A stretch of 64,000 nucleotides of DNA from assembly GCA_009768925.2 (NCBI GenBank), contig VHIT02000036.1, forward strand, positions 269,577 through 333,576, given 5' to 3'. Source of the DNA: Cryptosporidium bovis. Its lineage: Eukaryota; Apicomplexa; Conoidasida; Eucoccidiorida; Cryptosporidiidae. Made by a program: the position numbers and the translations under genes. Of the stretch, positions 50,701 to 59,552 are shown piece after piece (within the stretch, counting starts at the first letter, position 1; every line of letters begins with the position of its first letter). The notes beneath the pieces were generated by a model, which was not told the origin of the DNA, made no database searches, and saw nothing but the letters and a program-made list of their open reading frames with translations.

Positions 50701-53436
50701 TTAATATTATTATTTTCAAGGCATATTGATTACTTCAACAATATGAAACAAAAAGAGGAGAGGTTAACATATCTAACATTTTTAGCAGAAGTACAGATGA
50801 GAAGACTAGTTGATCTAATAAATAAAAAAATAATTGGGTATAATATAATGATAGAAGATAATAATTATTACACTGTTGAAAATGGAGGTTATTATAATAA
50901 CATTATATTGAAATATATGGGATTAATAGATTATGTATTTTCATTGGTAAGAATGCAACCATTGTATATAATAAATTTAATGTTAGAATGTGAATTTGGA
51001 CATGAAACTATTACGGTATTGAATTGTATAAATGGTTTATTTCCATCAAATATAGAATTTTTGTCACCACTATCGACAATAAATTATCACGGTTTAAGCG
51101 ATTCAATGTTAATATTAGAAGTAATAGGAGAATTATTATGTAAAAGAGAATTACAAATGGCACTTAGTACTAATAATATATTTTGGCCAGGTTATTCGAA
51201 ATTCTTATATTACTTAACATGTATAACACTAAGAGGGTCAGAATTAACAAGTTTAATAAGATCAATATTAGATATATATAATCCGAATTCACTAGTATCC
51301 ATAATATCAAAATTTCCAAATAATATATTATTGGTACTAGATACAATAAATTTATCACGATATTTAGGAATGGATCCAAAAGATGAATCAATATCAAATA
51401 AATATCTAGAAATGTTGAAATATGCAGAAGTAGCGTTAATAACAGGTTTGGCTGAAAATATAAACAATGTAGTTTTTCCGAAAATATTTGAGAAATTATT
51501 GTATAAAGCATGGAAATTAACAACATTAATGGAAGTACCGTCATTTAATCCATTATATGATTATAAACAACAAAAGGATCAATCAATACAACAACCATTA
51601 TTAAGGTTATTATTATATGGTACTATATTACCAATATTAGAACAGGCTAATGCATATTGTACATATTATTATTTGCCACTAATAACTGATACAAGAATAT
51701 TATCATCCTTGCAAGTAATATCACACTCAATAAAAATATTTTTAAGTGGTAAAATGTATGAATTATCAAGTTCACAAGGTTATTTATGGATAAATATATT
51801 GTCAAATTTTACTAACAGTATAACATCAAAGTTATCAGAATTAATAAATAGTCAAAAAGATATCAGTGATTTATCATTAACATACGTGTCATATAATTCA
51901 CAATACTCATTAAATTCAGATAATTATCATGTAATATTAAATTTGGTAGATGTAATGACGTTTATAAATTTAATACAAAAATATAAGAATTTTTTAAGAT
52001 TAAATATAATGGATCCGTTGATAAATTCAATAGAGTATTTTGTGAGAAGAGATAGATTAACTATACCATTCTTTCCACAAAATTATATAGAAATAATAAG
52101 AAGTCAAAATTTATTACCAAACTCCAATGGAGGTGGTATATTTATTTCATTAAGATTAAGTCCTAGGTGGATGGTAGAAAACAATGTAAGACAAAGCAAG
52201 ATATCAAATTTTCTAAAGATAGATAGTATAACAAACAAAGTGTATAATAATAAAAATAATACAAATAAAAATTTTGAATATAGCTTAGATAAAGTAAATT
52301 ACGATGAAATGATTGAAGAAGAAAAATTATCCTTGCCACCATTAGATACATCATTAATGTTTTGTCCAATAACAAAAATAGGTATGTCTCAATCATTGAT
52401 ACCGAGGTTTGAAGCTAATGTAAGAAGGTCAAATGGTTTATCAGAATTTGGTTTATTTATTCGTTATTTTGAAACACCTGACAAAAGAAGAGTAATAGAG
52501 AAAGGTCTTTCTATATTACCAATAGTAACAGCAAGATCAATGTATGAGTTATTGGAGGCAGTGGACGAATATATTGAACAATTTAAGAGAAAAGAAAATG
52601 ATAGAAATCAATATAGTCAATTGTCAAATATACTAGAATTTAAAAAAGTAGTCGAAGAATTACAATATAAATATCAAAGTAGTATAGTGCCATTATTGTT
52701 ATGGATAACTAATGATATAAAAGATAGATTAAGACATAGAGCGTATTTGGAACATTTGGTTGAAATAGAAGAGAAATTAAATGATAAAAAAACATGGTAT
52801 AAGGAAAAATTGAGTGAATGGGAAAATAATATTGAGAAATCAATGATAAATATGACATATTGGGGTTATAAAGATAATGAATTAAAAAAATTATTAAATT
52901 TATTTTATGAAAACAAAAGAGTAGAGACAGTGATGAATGATATGGAGGCAATATTGTATAATTTAATGATAAATGGCTATTTGTCAACTGATGATGACTT
53001 AACAATGATGGGAAATAACAATTACACAACGACTGATATGGTAAAAAAGAGTATAACATTGCCACTATTAACATTACCACTAAATATATTTATATTAAAT
53101 AATATAATAAGCATAAGAAGCGATGAAAGAATAATTAATTTATTTGAGACAGAAAGAAAAAAAATAACTAATTATCTAAGAAGACAATCACAAATGAATA
53201 ATTGGAGTATAATAATAATGTGTACACCAACGTTAGGTATAGACTGTACAATAACAACAAGTAAGTTAAGTTACAAAGCAAATATAGAGCAAAGAGTAAT
53301 ATGCAAGTTTTATATAACTCCAGAACAAGTGAAAAAAGCAAAGTTAGTTAATTACAATTATACAAGGTTATACTCAAATGGTTTAGTTGAAGTAAATTTG
53401 CCTAGAATGATAAATTACGTGTATTCACAAATATAA
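47785..53436 (+). CDS. RCC1-repeat protein with two beta-propellers and a long helical tail (1,883 aa)
   Basis: At least 13 RCC1-type repeats occur in residues about 45-890, each with the WG-x-G-x-x-x-x-G-x-LG pattern (VYSWGIGQYGCLGTG, VFAWGTNSNGRLGVGG, IYTWGNGGSGKLGHG, IFAWGDNKYGQLGIG, CYTWGRGDRGQLGNG, LWIWGDGDFGKLGFG). Their number and a break near 370-470 fit two seven-bladed propellers. The remaining 1,000 aa are Ile/Leu/Asn-rich and helical; I recognised no catalytic domain there and see no convincing HECT, RasGAP or Ran-GEF signature. A role as nucleotide exchange factor or scaffold is therefore open. Coding DNA becomes strikingly A+T-rich in the second half (many TTA, ATA and AAT codons). 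The start MFATQDLGLLPG directly precedes the first propeller. Confidence 0.9.
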   Translation: MFATQDLGLLPGIPDFIKEASAKKTFKTQVGDSFGGHTFSRAACSLNHYFVVAKYKNRGQLYGWGINANNVLGFGINNESIELPTRVNFFSTLDVFQVSCGYSHTAVLVKGISEASGRVYTMGLGDRGRVGYTKGNMEFGNENKTITRESWFTPIPCIVHFPNSAKISRIACGANHTLALSDSGHVYSWGIGQYGCLGTGDLNDVYFPVKIDAGPDNKRVLHIAAGTRHSLCCNEEGRVFAWGTNSNGRLGVGGSHGMKVTPTQVKSLLPYHITIVAAGESHSGCIDSFGYIYTWGNGGSGKLGHGSQNDCNIPRRIEGLSSLPFVQLTLGAFNSMALSQSGDLYIWGARQHEVILLPTKYDAFQSSICHIYSGPYISFAMDVRYNVYMWNNRLLVNSKKSESKTLTEDQIYKRMSSKSPVILPFFQSNAFVDDCIFYMGFNLVDYKGNKLSFESKSVGGVFSLDKVFGMQKNGEMGLGSLVKSPLPPWSVRQISCGMSHTLLLIYGGSIFAWGDNKYGQLGIGTKKKKSIESSSKNENNYVDEPIEIKFSEPIRRIACGYWHSLCCDVKGNCYTWGRGDRGQLGNGTIRNMYEPAGIVTLNNVIDVAGGELYSACIVTCITTKNKDFDRINSGELWIWGDGDFGKLGFGDSSLKSCIAAPRHLNLGVPIIKVALGTSHTLVLTATKELIAWGAGYYGRLGVNSTKSHSNPIKVKFPIKGVEIVDIAVGTYHSMAVSSIGDIWVWGKGENILSDKDILIPNVFAKLESPTGVPRVYSVHAFGDVSYAITQTGHLWIWGPEKNEQEIIGQLKLENGTKIISHTGKPELVVLPGNAIGVSGSSMHHVCLLSTGEVLSWGDPSNGKLGQNLNKYNKYIKDPCMVIPKWSEAKVILDNSISNNGDAKNILFSEKEKSYSRDEEVTTIEELDSFINVLTSNSVQFSKEAKSFEYVQSLLYREDPRTRKDYISLLEEDLILLFSRHIDYFNNMKQKEERLTYLTFLAEVQMRRLVDLINKKIIGYNIMIEDNNYYTVENGGYYNNIILKYMGLIDYVFSLVRMQPLYIINLMLECEFGHETITVLNCINGLFPSNIEFLSPLSTINYHGLSDSMLILEVIGELLCKRELQMALSTNNIFWPGYSKFLYYLTCITLRGSELTSLIRSILDIYNPNSLVSIISKFPNNILLVLDTINLSRYLGMDPKDESISNKYLEMLKYAEVALITGLAENINNVVFPKIFEKLLYKAWKLTTLMEVPSFNPLYDYKQQKDQSIQQPLLRLLLYGTILPILEQANAYCTYYYLPLITDTRILSSLQVISHSIKIFLSGKMYELSSSQGYLWINILSNFTNSITSKLSELINSQKDISDLSLTYVSYNSQYSLNSDNYHVILNLVDVMTFINLIQKYKNFLRLNIMDPLINSIEYFVRRDRLTIPFFPQNYIEIIRSQNLLPNSNGGGIFISLRLSPRWMVENNVRQSKISNFLKIDSITNKVYNNKNNTNKNFEYSLDKVNYDEMIEEEKLSLPPLDTSLMFCPITKIGMSQSLIPRFEANVRRSNGLSEFGLFIRYFETPDKRRVIEKGLSILPIVTARSMYELLEAVDEYIEQFKRKENDRNQYSQLSNILEFKKVVEELQYKYQSSIVPLLLWITNDIKDRLRHRAYLEHLVEIEEKLNDKKTWYKEKLSEWENNIEKSMINMTYWGYKDNELKKLLNLFYENKRVETVMNDMEAILYNLMINGYLSTDDDLTMMGNNNYTTTDMVKKSITLPLLTLPLNIFILNNIISIRSDERIINLFETERKKITNYLRRQSQMNNWSIIIMCTPTLGIDCTITTSKLSYKANIEQRVICKFYITPEQVKKAKLVNYNYTRLYSNGLVEVNLPRMINYVYSQI

Positions 53437-53475
53437 GAATATATTATTTATTTATTATAGTCAAAGAAATAAATA

Positions 53476-54873
53476 TTAGAATAAAACAATGGAAATATTT
53501 GAAGGTGATATTTGTGGTATTTTCCAATTAAAAATATAATATCTTAGTCTTCCAGTACCGATAATAAATTTATGATCATTAATTACTTGGGAATTATTCT
53601 GTATATCAATCATATTGAAAACATCGCAATTTTGTTCATTAGCAACAATAAGCATTTGATTAAATAATTCGTACAAAGTGCACGAATTAGCAATATTAAA
53701 GAATGAATAAGCAATCTTAATTTCTGAATTCGCCTTATTATTAATAACAGATGAATTGATTATAAAAAAACTAAACATGTCAGTAATTTCATTATTGTTT
53801 TCATCAACCCGTACATATGTTGTAATAACATTATCTATATTAGTGAAATAATGTTTAACATCTTCTGGATCAAAGCAATGGTTAACTATTAATTTATCTC
53901 TAAAATCACTCAAGTTATCAACTTTATTATAAGCTTTCTTACTAAGCTCTTTTGAATGATTAATTTCATCATAATATATCATATTGTTATTCATTGTATC
54001 ATCATCAATGTCCTTATGTTTAAAAAAATGGTCCATAATTAAATTGTAAATGTTCATATAATCACAATCATTCGCTGGTCTAAATCCAGTTAATTTATTA
54101 TTATTATTGATACGATAATATTTAATCATTGTACTTAGAGTCATATTTCTAGGTATATTAACAAAACCAGTATTTACAAGTTTTTTTGTGTTAATAATGC
54201 GATGCCAGTAAGTACCAACAGTGAATGGCTTTGTAATATTTTTGCCACAGGTATATATAGATTGAAATATTTTTTCACATCTAATACGTCTTGTTATTTC
54301 CTTAATAAGTACAGGTGCAAGTCTTTTAGACCTTAATTTTTTATGGACACATAAGAAATTAACAATAGCAACCTTCATAATACAATTATGGATTCTAACT
54401 TTAACAGGGACTGCTGATATAAAACCAACCATTTTTTGTGTTTTGTCGACACGAACACCAACAAGCCAATTATCGTACTGTCCAGGTACGGACAAAGCCC
54501 ATTTAAGAAATTCTTTTGAGTAATTAAATCTGAATTGACAGTCATCATCTTCAACATAATTATGTTTTAATAATTGATGCGTATCTTCAAAATCTTTTGT
54601 ATTAACATCTGAAAGATCACAGTTAAACCAAGAAAAGCCATCAGGAAGTTTGTAAATTTCTTTCCTAAATGAGTCAGGTTCAATTTCAATTGGTCCGAAT
54701 GAATAGTCGTTATCGTATTCACTATCATTATTTTGAATAACTGGTTGTGTATTCCAAAATTTATGTACTTTTAGCGAACTTTCATCATTCCTCATTAAAC
54801 CACATAAACTCATCTCTCTAAGTAAATCAGTTATCTTTTTACTATCGTTGTTATTGTCATTTTTATTAGCCAT
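53476..54873 (-). CDS. NMT: Glycylpeptide N-tetradecanoyltransferase (N-myristoyltransferase, NMT)
   Basis: NMT transfers myristate from myristoyl-CoA to N-terminal glycine in the cytosol and is a drug target in related parasites. The 465-aa protein contains KFWNTQPV at the N-terminus, LPDGFSWFNCDLSD, the acyl-CoA and oxyanion region VAIVNFLCVHKKLRSKRLAP followed by VLIKEITRR, and TYWHRIINTKKLVNTGF. It ends SISIVLF; in NMTs the C-terminal carboxylate acts as the catalytic base, so an intact C-terminus matters and is present. A short Asn/Asp-rich N-terminal tail precedes the fold. Length is typical (about 410-500 aa). Its 3' end faces the RCC1 gene 3' end at 40 bp. Confidence 0.96.
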   Translation of the reverse strand: MANKNDNNNDSKKITDLLREMSLCGLMRNDESSLKVHKFWNTQPVIQNNDSEYDNDYSFGPIEIEPDSFRKEIYKLPDGFSWFNCDLSDVNTKDFEDTHQLLKHNYVEDDDCQFRFNYSKEFLKWALSVPGQYDNWLVGVRVDKTQKMVGFISAVPVKVRIHNCIMKVAIVNFLCVHKKLRSKRLAPVLIKEITRRIRCEKIFQSIYTCGKNITKPFTVGTYWHRIINTKKLVNTGFVNIPRNMTLSTMIKYYRINNNNKLTGFRPANDCDYMNIYNLIMDHFFKHKDIDDDTMNNNMIYYDEINHSKELSKKAYNKVDNLSDFRDKLIVNHCFDPEDVKHYFTNIDNVITTYVRVDENNNEITDMFSFFIINSSVINNKANSEIKIAYSFFNIANSCTLYELFNQMLIVANEQNCDVFNMIDIQNNSQVINDHKFIIGTGRLRYYIFNWKIPQISPSNISIVLF

Positions 54874-55370
54874 TTTGTTTAAACAATTTACAATATAAAT
54901 GACTCAATATGAAAAAAGACTAATTTGTTTATTGTTGAGTGAAATTAATAAGTTGGAGGGGCAATGGCAGTAATGGTGTTCGTGATTGTTAAAAACGAAA
55001 ATATCTAATGTATTAAAAAAGCACTCGTTTAGTTGCCTTTATTAGTCGTAAAAAAGCAAATAAAAAACTTCTTAATTTTAAATCTGAATGACAAGCCATT
55101 TTAGTTTAATGTAATTACTTTCGAGGGGGGAAAAACATAAATTGGCGGTAAAACATGCATATTTTTACAGTTACTGGCGGTTAAATAGTGTTAAATAATG
55201 ATATATAAACTGAAAATGTAAAGAATGTGTAAAATAGAAAAAAAGATATAAAGATAAATAGATATTTGTTTAATGACAGAAAAAAATTAAGAGTAGTTAC
55301 ATGTATTGAAATATATAAATTAGCTAAATAAAAAGAGCATTGTGAGTATTTTTTTGAAGTACTAAGTAAA
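54874..55370. other. Divergent intergenic region: NMT and SDR promoters
   Basis: About 500 bp with no gene. It contains two TGGCGGT boxes and an ATGCAT (ApiAP2-like core) at 55155-55160, listed below. Confidence 0.6.
55142..55184. promoter_or_regulatory. Two TGGCGGT boxes flanking ATGCAT in the NMT/SDR promoter
   Basis: TTGGCGGTAAAACATG (55142-55157) runs into ATGCAT, and TGGCGGTTAA follows at 55175-55184. They lie about 270-310 bp from the NMT ATG and 190-230 bp from the SDR ATG. The first 16 bases are repeated exactly at 56951-56966. Confidence 0.55.
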
Positions 55371-56258
55371 ATGCGAATAGAGAATAGTGTAGTAGTAGTA
55401 ACGGGGGGATTGAGTGGATTAGGAAATTCAGTAGTGAATAAAATGTTGGAAGAGAATCCAAAAAGAGTCTGTTTAATGGATTATCAGGTGGTAGAAGAGG
55501 ATGTTAATGGTGAAAATTGTGTCGTTGGTGCATATGATAAGTATTTTGTGGATGTAGCAAAGTATGAGTCAATAAATAATGCAGTAAAAAAGATAATAAA
55601 AAAGTATGGCAGAATAGATATAGTAGTACATTGTGCAGGAATAACACATTGCCAAACACCAATAATACAAAAAGATGATAATGGCGAAATATTGGACAAT
55701 AATGAGGATATACCAGAAATATGGGAAAGGGTGATAAATATAAATCTGGTGGGTACATTAAATTTGGTACATTGTTTGTCACCGCATTTGGCTAGAAACA
55801 AAAACAAATTGTGTAATTCAGGTGTAGTACAACAATGTCATGAAAAAGGCGTATTTGTATTGGTATCAAGCAGTACAGCAAGAGATGGTTCGTCACAAAA
55901 TCAGGGATACATATCTTCGAAGGGAGGTATAAATTCAATTACATTGCCATTAGCTAGAGAGTTAGGACCATATGGAATAAGGGTAGTAACAATAGCACCA
56001 GGTATATTTGAGACCCCAATGTCAAAACAAGTAATGGATGAAAAGTTATCATCAACACTACTAAAATCGATACCATTGGGTAGATTTGGTTTACCGGATG
56101 AATTTGCTCAGGTTGTGATAGATGTTTGTGTTAAGTGTGAATATATTTCAGGTGAGATAATATATCTAGATGGTGGTTGGAGGTCACAATTTATAAAACA
56201 TTCTAATATAAAAAGATTATCAATACAAAAATCATCAAGTAATGACGAGTATGCATAG
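55371..56258 (+). CDS. Short-chain dehydrogenase/reductase, HSD17B10 (HSD10)-like
   Basis: This is an NAD(P)-dependent oxidoreductase of 295 aa with a Rossmann fold. The cofactor motif VVVTGGLSGLG is near residue 10, the Asp after the second strand (CLMDY) suggests NAD(H) preference, CAGIT is the conserved NAG-type motif, and the catalytic Ser and Tyr-x-x-x-Lys appear as LVSSSTARDG and YISSKGG. The segment TLPLARELGPYGIRVVTIAP followed by GIFETP closely parallels HSD10 ([26 protein letters not shown]), and LDGGWR ends the fold. HSD10 enzymes oxidise 3-hydroxyacyl-CoA or hydroxysteroids and, in animals, join mitochondrial RNase P. No targeting peptide is evident. The substrate cannot be told from sequence. 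Confidence 0.9.
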   Translation: MRIENSVVVVTGGLSGLGNSVVNKMLEENPKRVCLMDYQVVEEDVNGENCVVGAYDKYFVDVAKYESINNAVKKIIKKYGRIDIVVHCAGITHCQTPIIQKDDNGEILDNNEDIPEIWERVININLVGTLNLVHCLSPHLARNKNKLCNSGVVQQCHEKGVFVLVSSSTARDGSSQNQGYISSKGGINSITLPLARELGPYGIRVVTIAPGIFETPMSKQVMDEKLSSTLLKSIPLGRFGLPDEFAQVVIDVCVKCEYISGEIIYLDGGWRSQFIKHSNIKRLSIQKSSSNDEYA

Positions 56259-56839
56259 TGTGTTTCTAACAATAATGAATATTATTACTTAAAATAGTAA
56301 TAATGATAAAACAACTATACTAGTTTGTAGTAACCGTTCAGTAGAAAAAGATTCTTATGTAGATTTGCTTATCTGAAGTATGAGTGAGTAGGATATACAA
56401 AATATAGGATAAAACATAGTTGAAATAAAATGAGTATAATACAAAATAACGAAAAAGTTGTAAAATATATCTATGTGTCTGTGTACTAAATTTAGTGGCT
56501 AAATGATTTCTTTTAATATAGTTTTCACTTTAATAGATGAATCGGGCCTTAATAGGTAATATTTGGCACGGGGGTTGTATAAGTAGGGAGAGAAAGATTG
56601 CAAAGAAAAATGGTTTAATAGAAAAGTGTGTATTATTATGCGTAATTTGTTCTAGTCAATATTGTTATGGTGTTTTAGGTTTAGAAGATTTAAATGTATA
56701 ACAGATGGTGTTTCATTATGATTTATTAGTTCATTTCAAATACTACTTGTTGTTATTTGAAAAAATAAACTTAAACCGGACATACCTGTAATAATATCTC
56801 TTCTTTTATTATTAAAGTGAAGAGCTGTACACCTGTGTG
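56259..56839. other. Intergenic between SDR and tRNA-Trp
   Basis: About 580 bp. No supported gene or G+C-rich box. A TTTTAGGTTTAG run at about 56676-56687 resembles two telomere-type units but is isolated. Confidence 0.5.
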
Positions 56840-56912
56840 GACCTGGTAGCTCCAACGGTAGAGCGTCTGACTCCAGATCAGACGGTTCAGGGTTCAAATC
56901 CCTGTCGGGTCA
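56840..56912 (+). tRNA. tRNA-Trp (anticodon CCA)
   Basis: A complete 73-nt cloverleaf can be drawn. The acceptor stem GACCTGG pairs with TCGGGTC, with G-T wobbles at T5-G68 and G7-T66. The D stem is GCTC/GAGC, the anticodon stem TCTGA/TCAGA with loop CTCCAGA, and the T stem CAGGG/CCCTG with TTCAAAT loop; the discriminator base is A. The anticodon CCA decodes UGG. There is no intron and no encoded CCA end. Box B (GGTTCAAATCC) is canonical. Confidence 0.97.
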
Positions 56913-56914
56913 CG

Positions 56915-56920
56915 TTTTTT
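56915..56920 (+). terminator. Pol III T-run terminator of tRNA-Trp
   Basis: Six T residues begin two bases after the end of the mature tRNA, as expected for RNA polymerase III termination. Confidence 0.85.
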
Positions 56921-56950
56921 GGCTGTATGGGGGCAAAAACGAGAAATTTG

Positions 56951-56966
56951 TTGGCGGTAAAACATG
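56951..56966 (+). promoter_or_regulatory. TTGGCGGTAAAACATG box, exact copy of the one at 55142
   Basis: This 16-mer is identical to 55142-55157. It lies about 500 bp upstream of the four-TM protein gene and 38 bp after the tRNA. It could control the four-TM gene, the tRNA neighbourhood, or an unmapped transcript. Confidence 0.5.
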
Positions 56967-57462
56967 GAAATAACAATTAAGAGATGGCTTATCAATAAAA
57001 TGTACGAATTGTAATTTGGGTGTAATGAAAAGGAAAGGACAAAAAGTTTGAAGGTAGGACAAGAAGGATTTTGAGATCTAACTCCTTGATAGATTTACGA
57101 GGCAGTGCCACTGTATAATGTATAGTGTAGTCAGTACGTAGTTTGAATGTAGTTTATGGAATAACAGTACAAAATCGGACTTTAACAAGGGATTTTTTTC
57201 TTCTTTTCCAGAAAAAAATAAAAAAGTAATTAGTGAATTAAATAAGATAGTGGGTGTTTTAACCTAAGATTGGGTGAAAATAATAGGTGCGAGGATTTGT
57301 AAAAGTAAATGAGTACATTGCATGCTTTTGAAGAGCAAATGAAGAATCCAAACGGGAAATAACAAATATTAAGATTGAAAGTGTATGCATTTATATCAGT
57401 AAAGCGGTTTAACAATATAATAACACAAAGTTAATAGGAATAAAGTCGTAAAATATATTTAG

Positions 57463-58596
57463 ATGGGTTTAATACGCTCAATTAAGAAAAAAAGGGATGA
57501 TTTTTTATTTAATTGGAACAGAAGAAGATATAGCTATAGGATGGGCTGGTACTATGCAAGATTGAGTATGGTGTCAAGTATAATAATAGTAACAAGCTTT
57601 ATATTATTCTTCTTGTTGAAATTTGATAATTGCAATGGAAGGAAGTGTGGTATATTTAGAACATATGTATGCTCGCCTGCAAATTATGGATTAATAAGTT
57701 CAGCATTTATATCACTAGGAAGCATATATTCAGTAAAGTCGGCATTAAGTTATTTGTTATCTAGATTACTCTACAGTTTTGCAAACTATAGAACAACGGA
57801 TTTTATGGCGTTAGGCAAACTAGCATCTATACTAGGAGCAATGGTTAAACACATACCATTTGTGATATCATTATGTACAATATGTAATGGGGTAATATGC
57901 TTAACAAGTCTTATATATATGTTAATAGGATTATGCGATAAATCTTATTTACCACAAGCACAAATAATTGTAGATAATTGTAGACTATACTTTAAGAATT
58001 GTGAGAATCCAACTGTAAAATCGATATTAGATTGTAATGATCCTTCTCAAATTATATCTTCTCCATTTTTGCAACTAAGGTGCCTCCCGGGTTCTTCTGA
58101 GATATGCAAATATTCGCAGGAATTGCAATCAGGTTCAAATCCATGTACTAGGGAAAAGCTCCGTAATTATCTTATTTCAACAGGCGACCAGGAGATAATT
58201 GATAAAATTGTGGAGAATGAAAATAGGATGACATTTGCTTATACCGATGAAAACAACAGTGTTAATAACAAGATTCGTAATTTGGATGTAAGTGATCCTT
58301 CTTCTACGTATATAACGACTTTACAGGGGAAAACAAACAGGGAATTGCTTGATTTATATTTGATTCCAGCTACGTTATTAAATCAAGATGAATTAGTCAG
58401 TAATCATGGTTATAGTGATTTATATGCAGCATTAAGAATTTGGATTGCCATTACGTGCTATATTTTCGTCTCTACCACAATTTTATTTTTCTTTATTAAA
58501 TACTTTAGTCCACAAGATTCGTGTTTTTCTTTTGTAAGAAAACCTGATGAATTATTTATATTAAAAATACTGAATATTTTCACGCCATGGCAGTAG
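57463..58596 (+). CDS. Four-transmembrane protein with large Cys-containing loop and myristoylation-type N-terminus
   Basis: The 377-aa protein begins MGLIRSIKKKRDD: Gly2, Ser6 and following Lys residues match the N-myristoylation pattern. Hydrophobic segments lie at about 34-52, 73-95, 118-152 and 325-348, with a polar loop of about 165 aa between the third and fourth that contains at least eight cysteines (for example NCRLYFKNCENP, LRCLPGSSEICK, NPCTRE). A smaller loop after the first segment has CNGRKCGIF and CSP. This topology resembles tetraspanins, but the CCG motif is absent, so I do not assign the family. With a cytosolic N-terminus the large loop would be exoplasmic. The start is fixed by the MG motif. 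Confidence 0.82.
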   Translation: MGLIRSIKKKRDDFLFNWNRRRYSYRMGWYYARLSMVSSIIIVTSFILFFLLKFDNCNGRKCGIFRTYVCSPANYGLISSAFISLGSIYSVKSALSYLLSRLLYSFANYRTTDFMALGKLASILGAMVKHIPFVISLCTICNGVICLTSLIYMLIGLCDKSYLPQAQIIVDNCRLYFKNCENPTVKSILDCNDPSQIISSPFLQLRCLPGSSEICKYSQELQSGSNPCTREKLRNYLISTGDQEIIDKIVENENRMTFAYTDENNSVNNKIRNLDVSDPSSTYITTLQGKTNRELLDLYLIPATLLNQDELVSNHGYSDLYAALRIWIAITCYIFVSTTILFFFIKYFSPQDSCFSFVRKPDELFILKILNIFTPWQ

Positions 58597-59552
58597 AATA
58601 AGAAAAAGTTCTACTTCTTTGCTAAGATTTTGGTGTTTACATATTACAGTTTCGGTAGAGTATTTGGGTTCCCTTATATATTGCCTCTTTTTAATTCCAA
58701 CTTACTGGCAATTAGTATTAGCAACATTGATGACAGATGTAAACATAGACGAGTAATTGTGCCACTGAGTTGTATACATACTCTTGTTTTATTTACTAGC
58801 TGAATATATATGAAGTTAAAAAAAGAAAAAGGATAAAAGATAAAAAGTATTAATTATTAACAAGAACAATACTGTATTAAAAAAGAATAGTGAAGAGTAG
58901 TACTATTTCGATTGTTTATTTTAAACTCTCTAACATTACTTTATCATGACCGGGGAATATTGCTATTACGTATACAAATGGGTAAATTATACATAATTAA
59001 ATATATTTCAAAACAAATATATATAAATATGCGTTTGTATTTTTAACAATTATTAAAGAAACAACCAAATAATCAACCTTCAGCAAATTACCTTTTTCAT
59101 CTTGATTTTGAAAATAAAAAAGGACCAACAATTCGTAGTGTTTATTTTCCAGTTTTAAGTCACCAGCTCCTTTTCTCTTATTCACTTTAATCCAAAATTA
59201 TTTGAAATATATGTTTGTGACAAAAAAGGACATTAATGAATGAATAAATAACAAGAGTGAATAAAAGGCAATAACGAAGTGTGAAATAATATAGTAGAAA
59301 AAGGTAAATTCCGAAGCATTAACTTCTCAAATATACAAACATGTATCTTCCCTCTTATTTCTTCCTTTCTGTCTTTCAATATGTGAATGTATATGTAAAT
59401 GTAATTCATAAATATAAAAGAAATAAACGAAACAATATATATAGTATGCAACATGTATAACAATATAATTGTATACGTTACCGATAAATTAGGTTTGAAT
59501 TTCTTTCCTTTTCTCAATAGAGTTGTGCACTATTCCATTTACACTAATAATC
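58597..59552. other. Convergent 3'-3' gap, no supported gene
   Basis: About 950 bp between convergent genes. Minus-strand open frames of 62 and 94 codons (58997-59185, 59233-59517) lack recognisable motifs; the second is low-complexity Ile/Tyr sequence. The first, with an upstream in-frame WIKV and a GTAATT donor-like site, reads somewhat like an exon (KRKGAGDLKLENKHYELL), but no start or partner exon was found. Confidence 0.45.

Larger units (their letters stand above)
56913..57462 (+). other. Intergenic: upstream region of the four-TM protein gene
   Basis: About 550 bp after the tRNA terminator, A+T-rich, with no supported gene. The main feature is the 16-bp repeated box at 56951-56966. 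Confidence 0.55.

Noticed and set aside
56672-56690. TTTTAGGTTTAG, a possible telomere unit or telomerase RNA template
   Set aside because: Only about two degenerate units, no array and no supporting RNA structure; similar T/A/G strings are expected in A+T-rich DNA. The same applies to TTTAGGTTTGGG near 63652.
59233-59517. 94-codon minus-strand frame in the convergent gap
   Set aside because: Ile/Tyr low-complexity sequence from ATATAT DNA with no conserved-looking segment.
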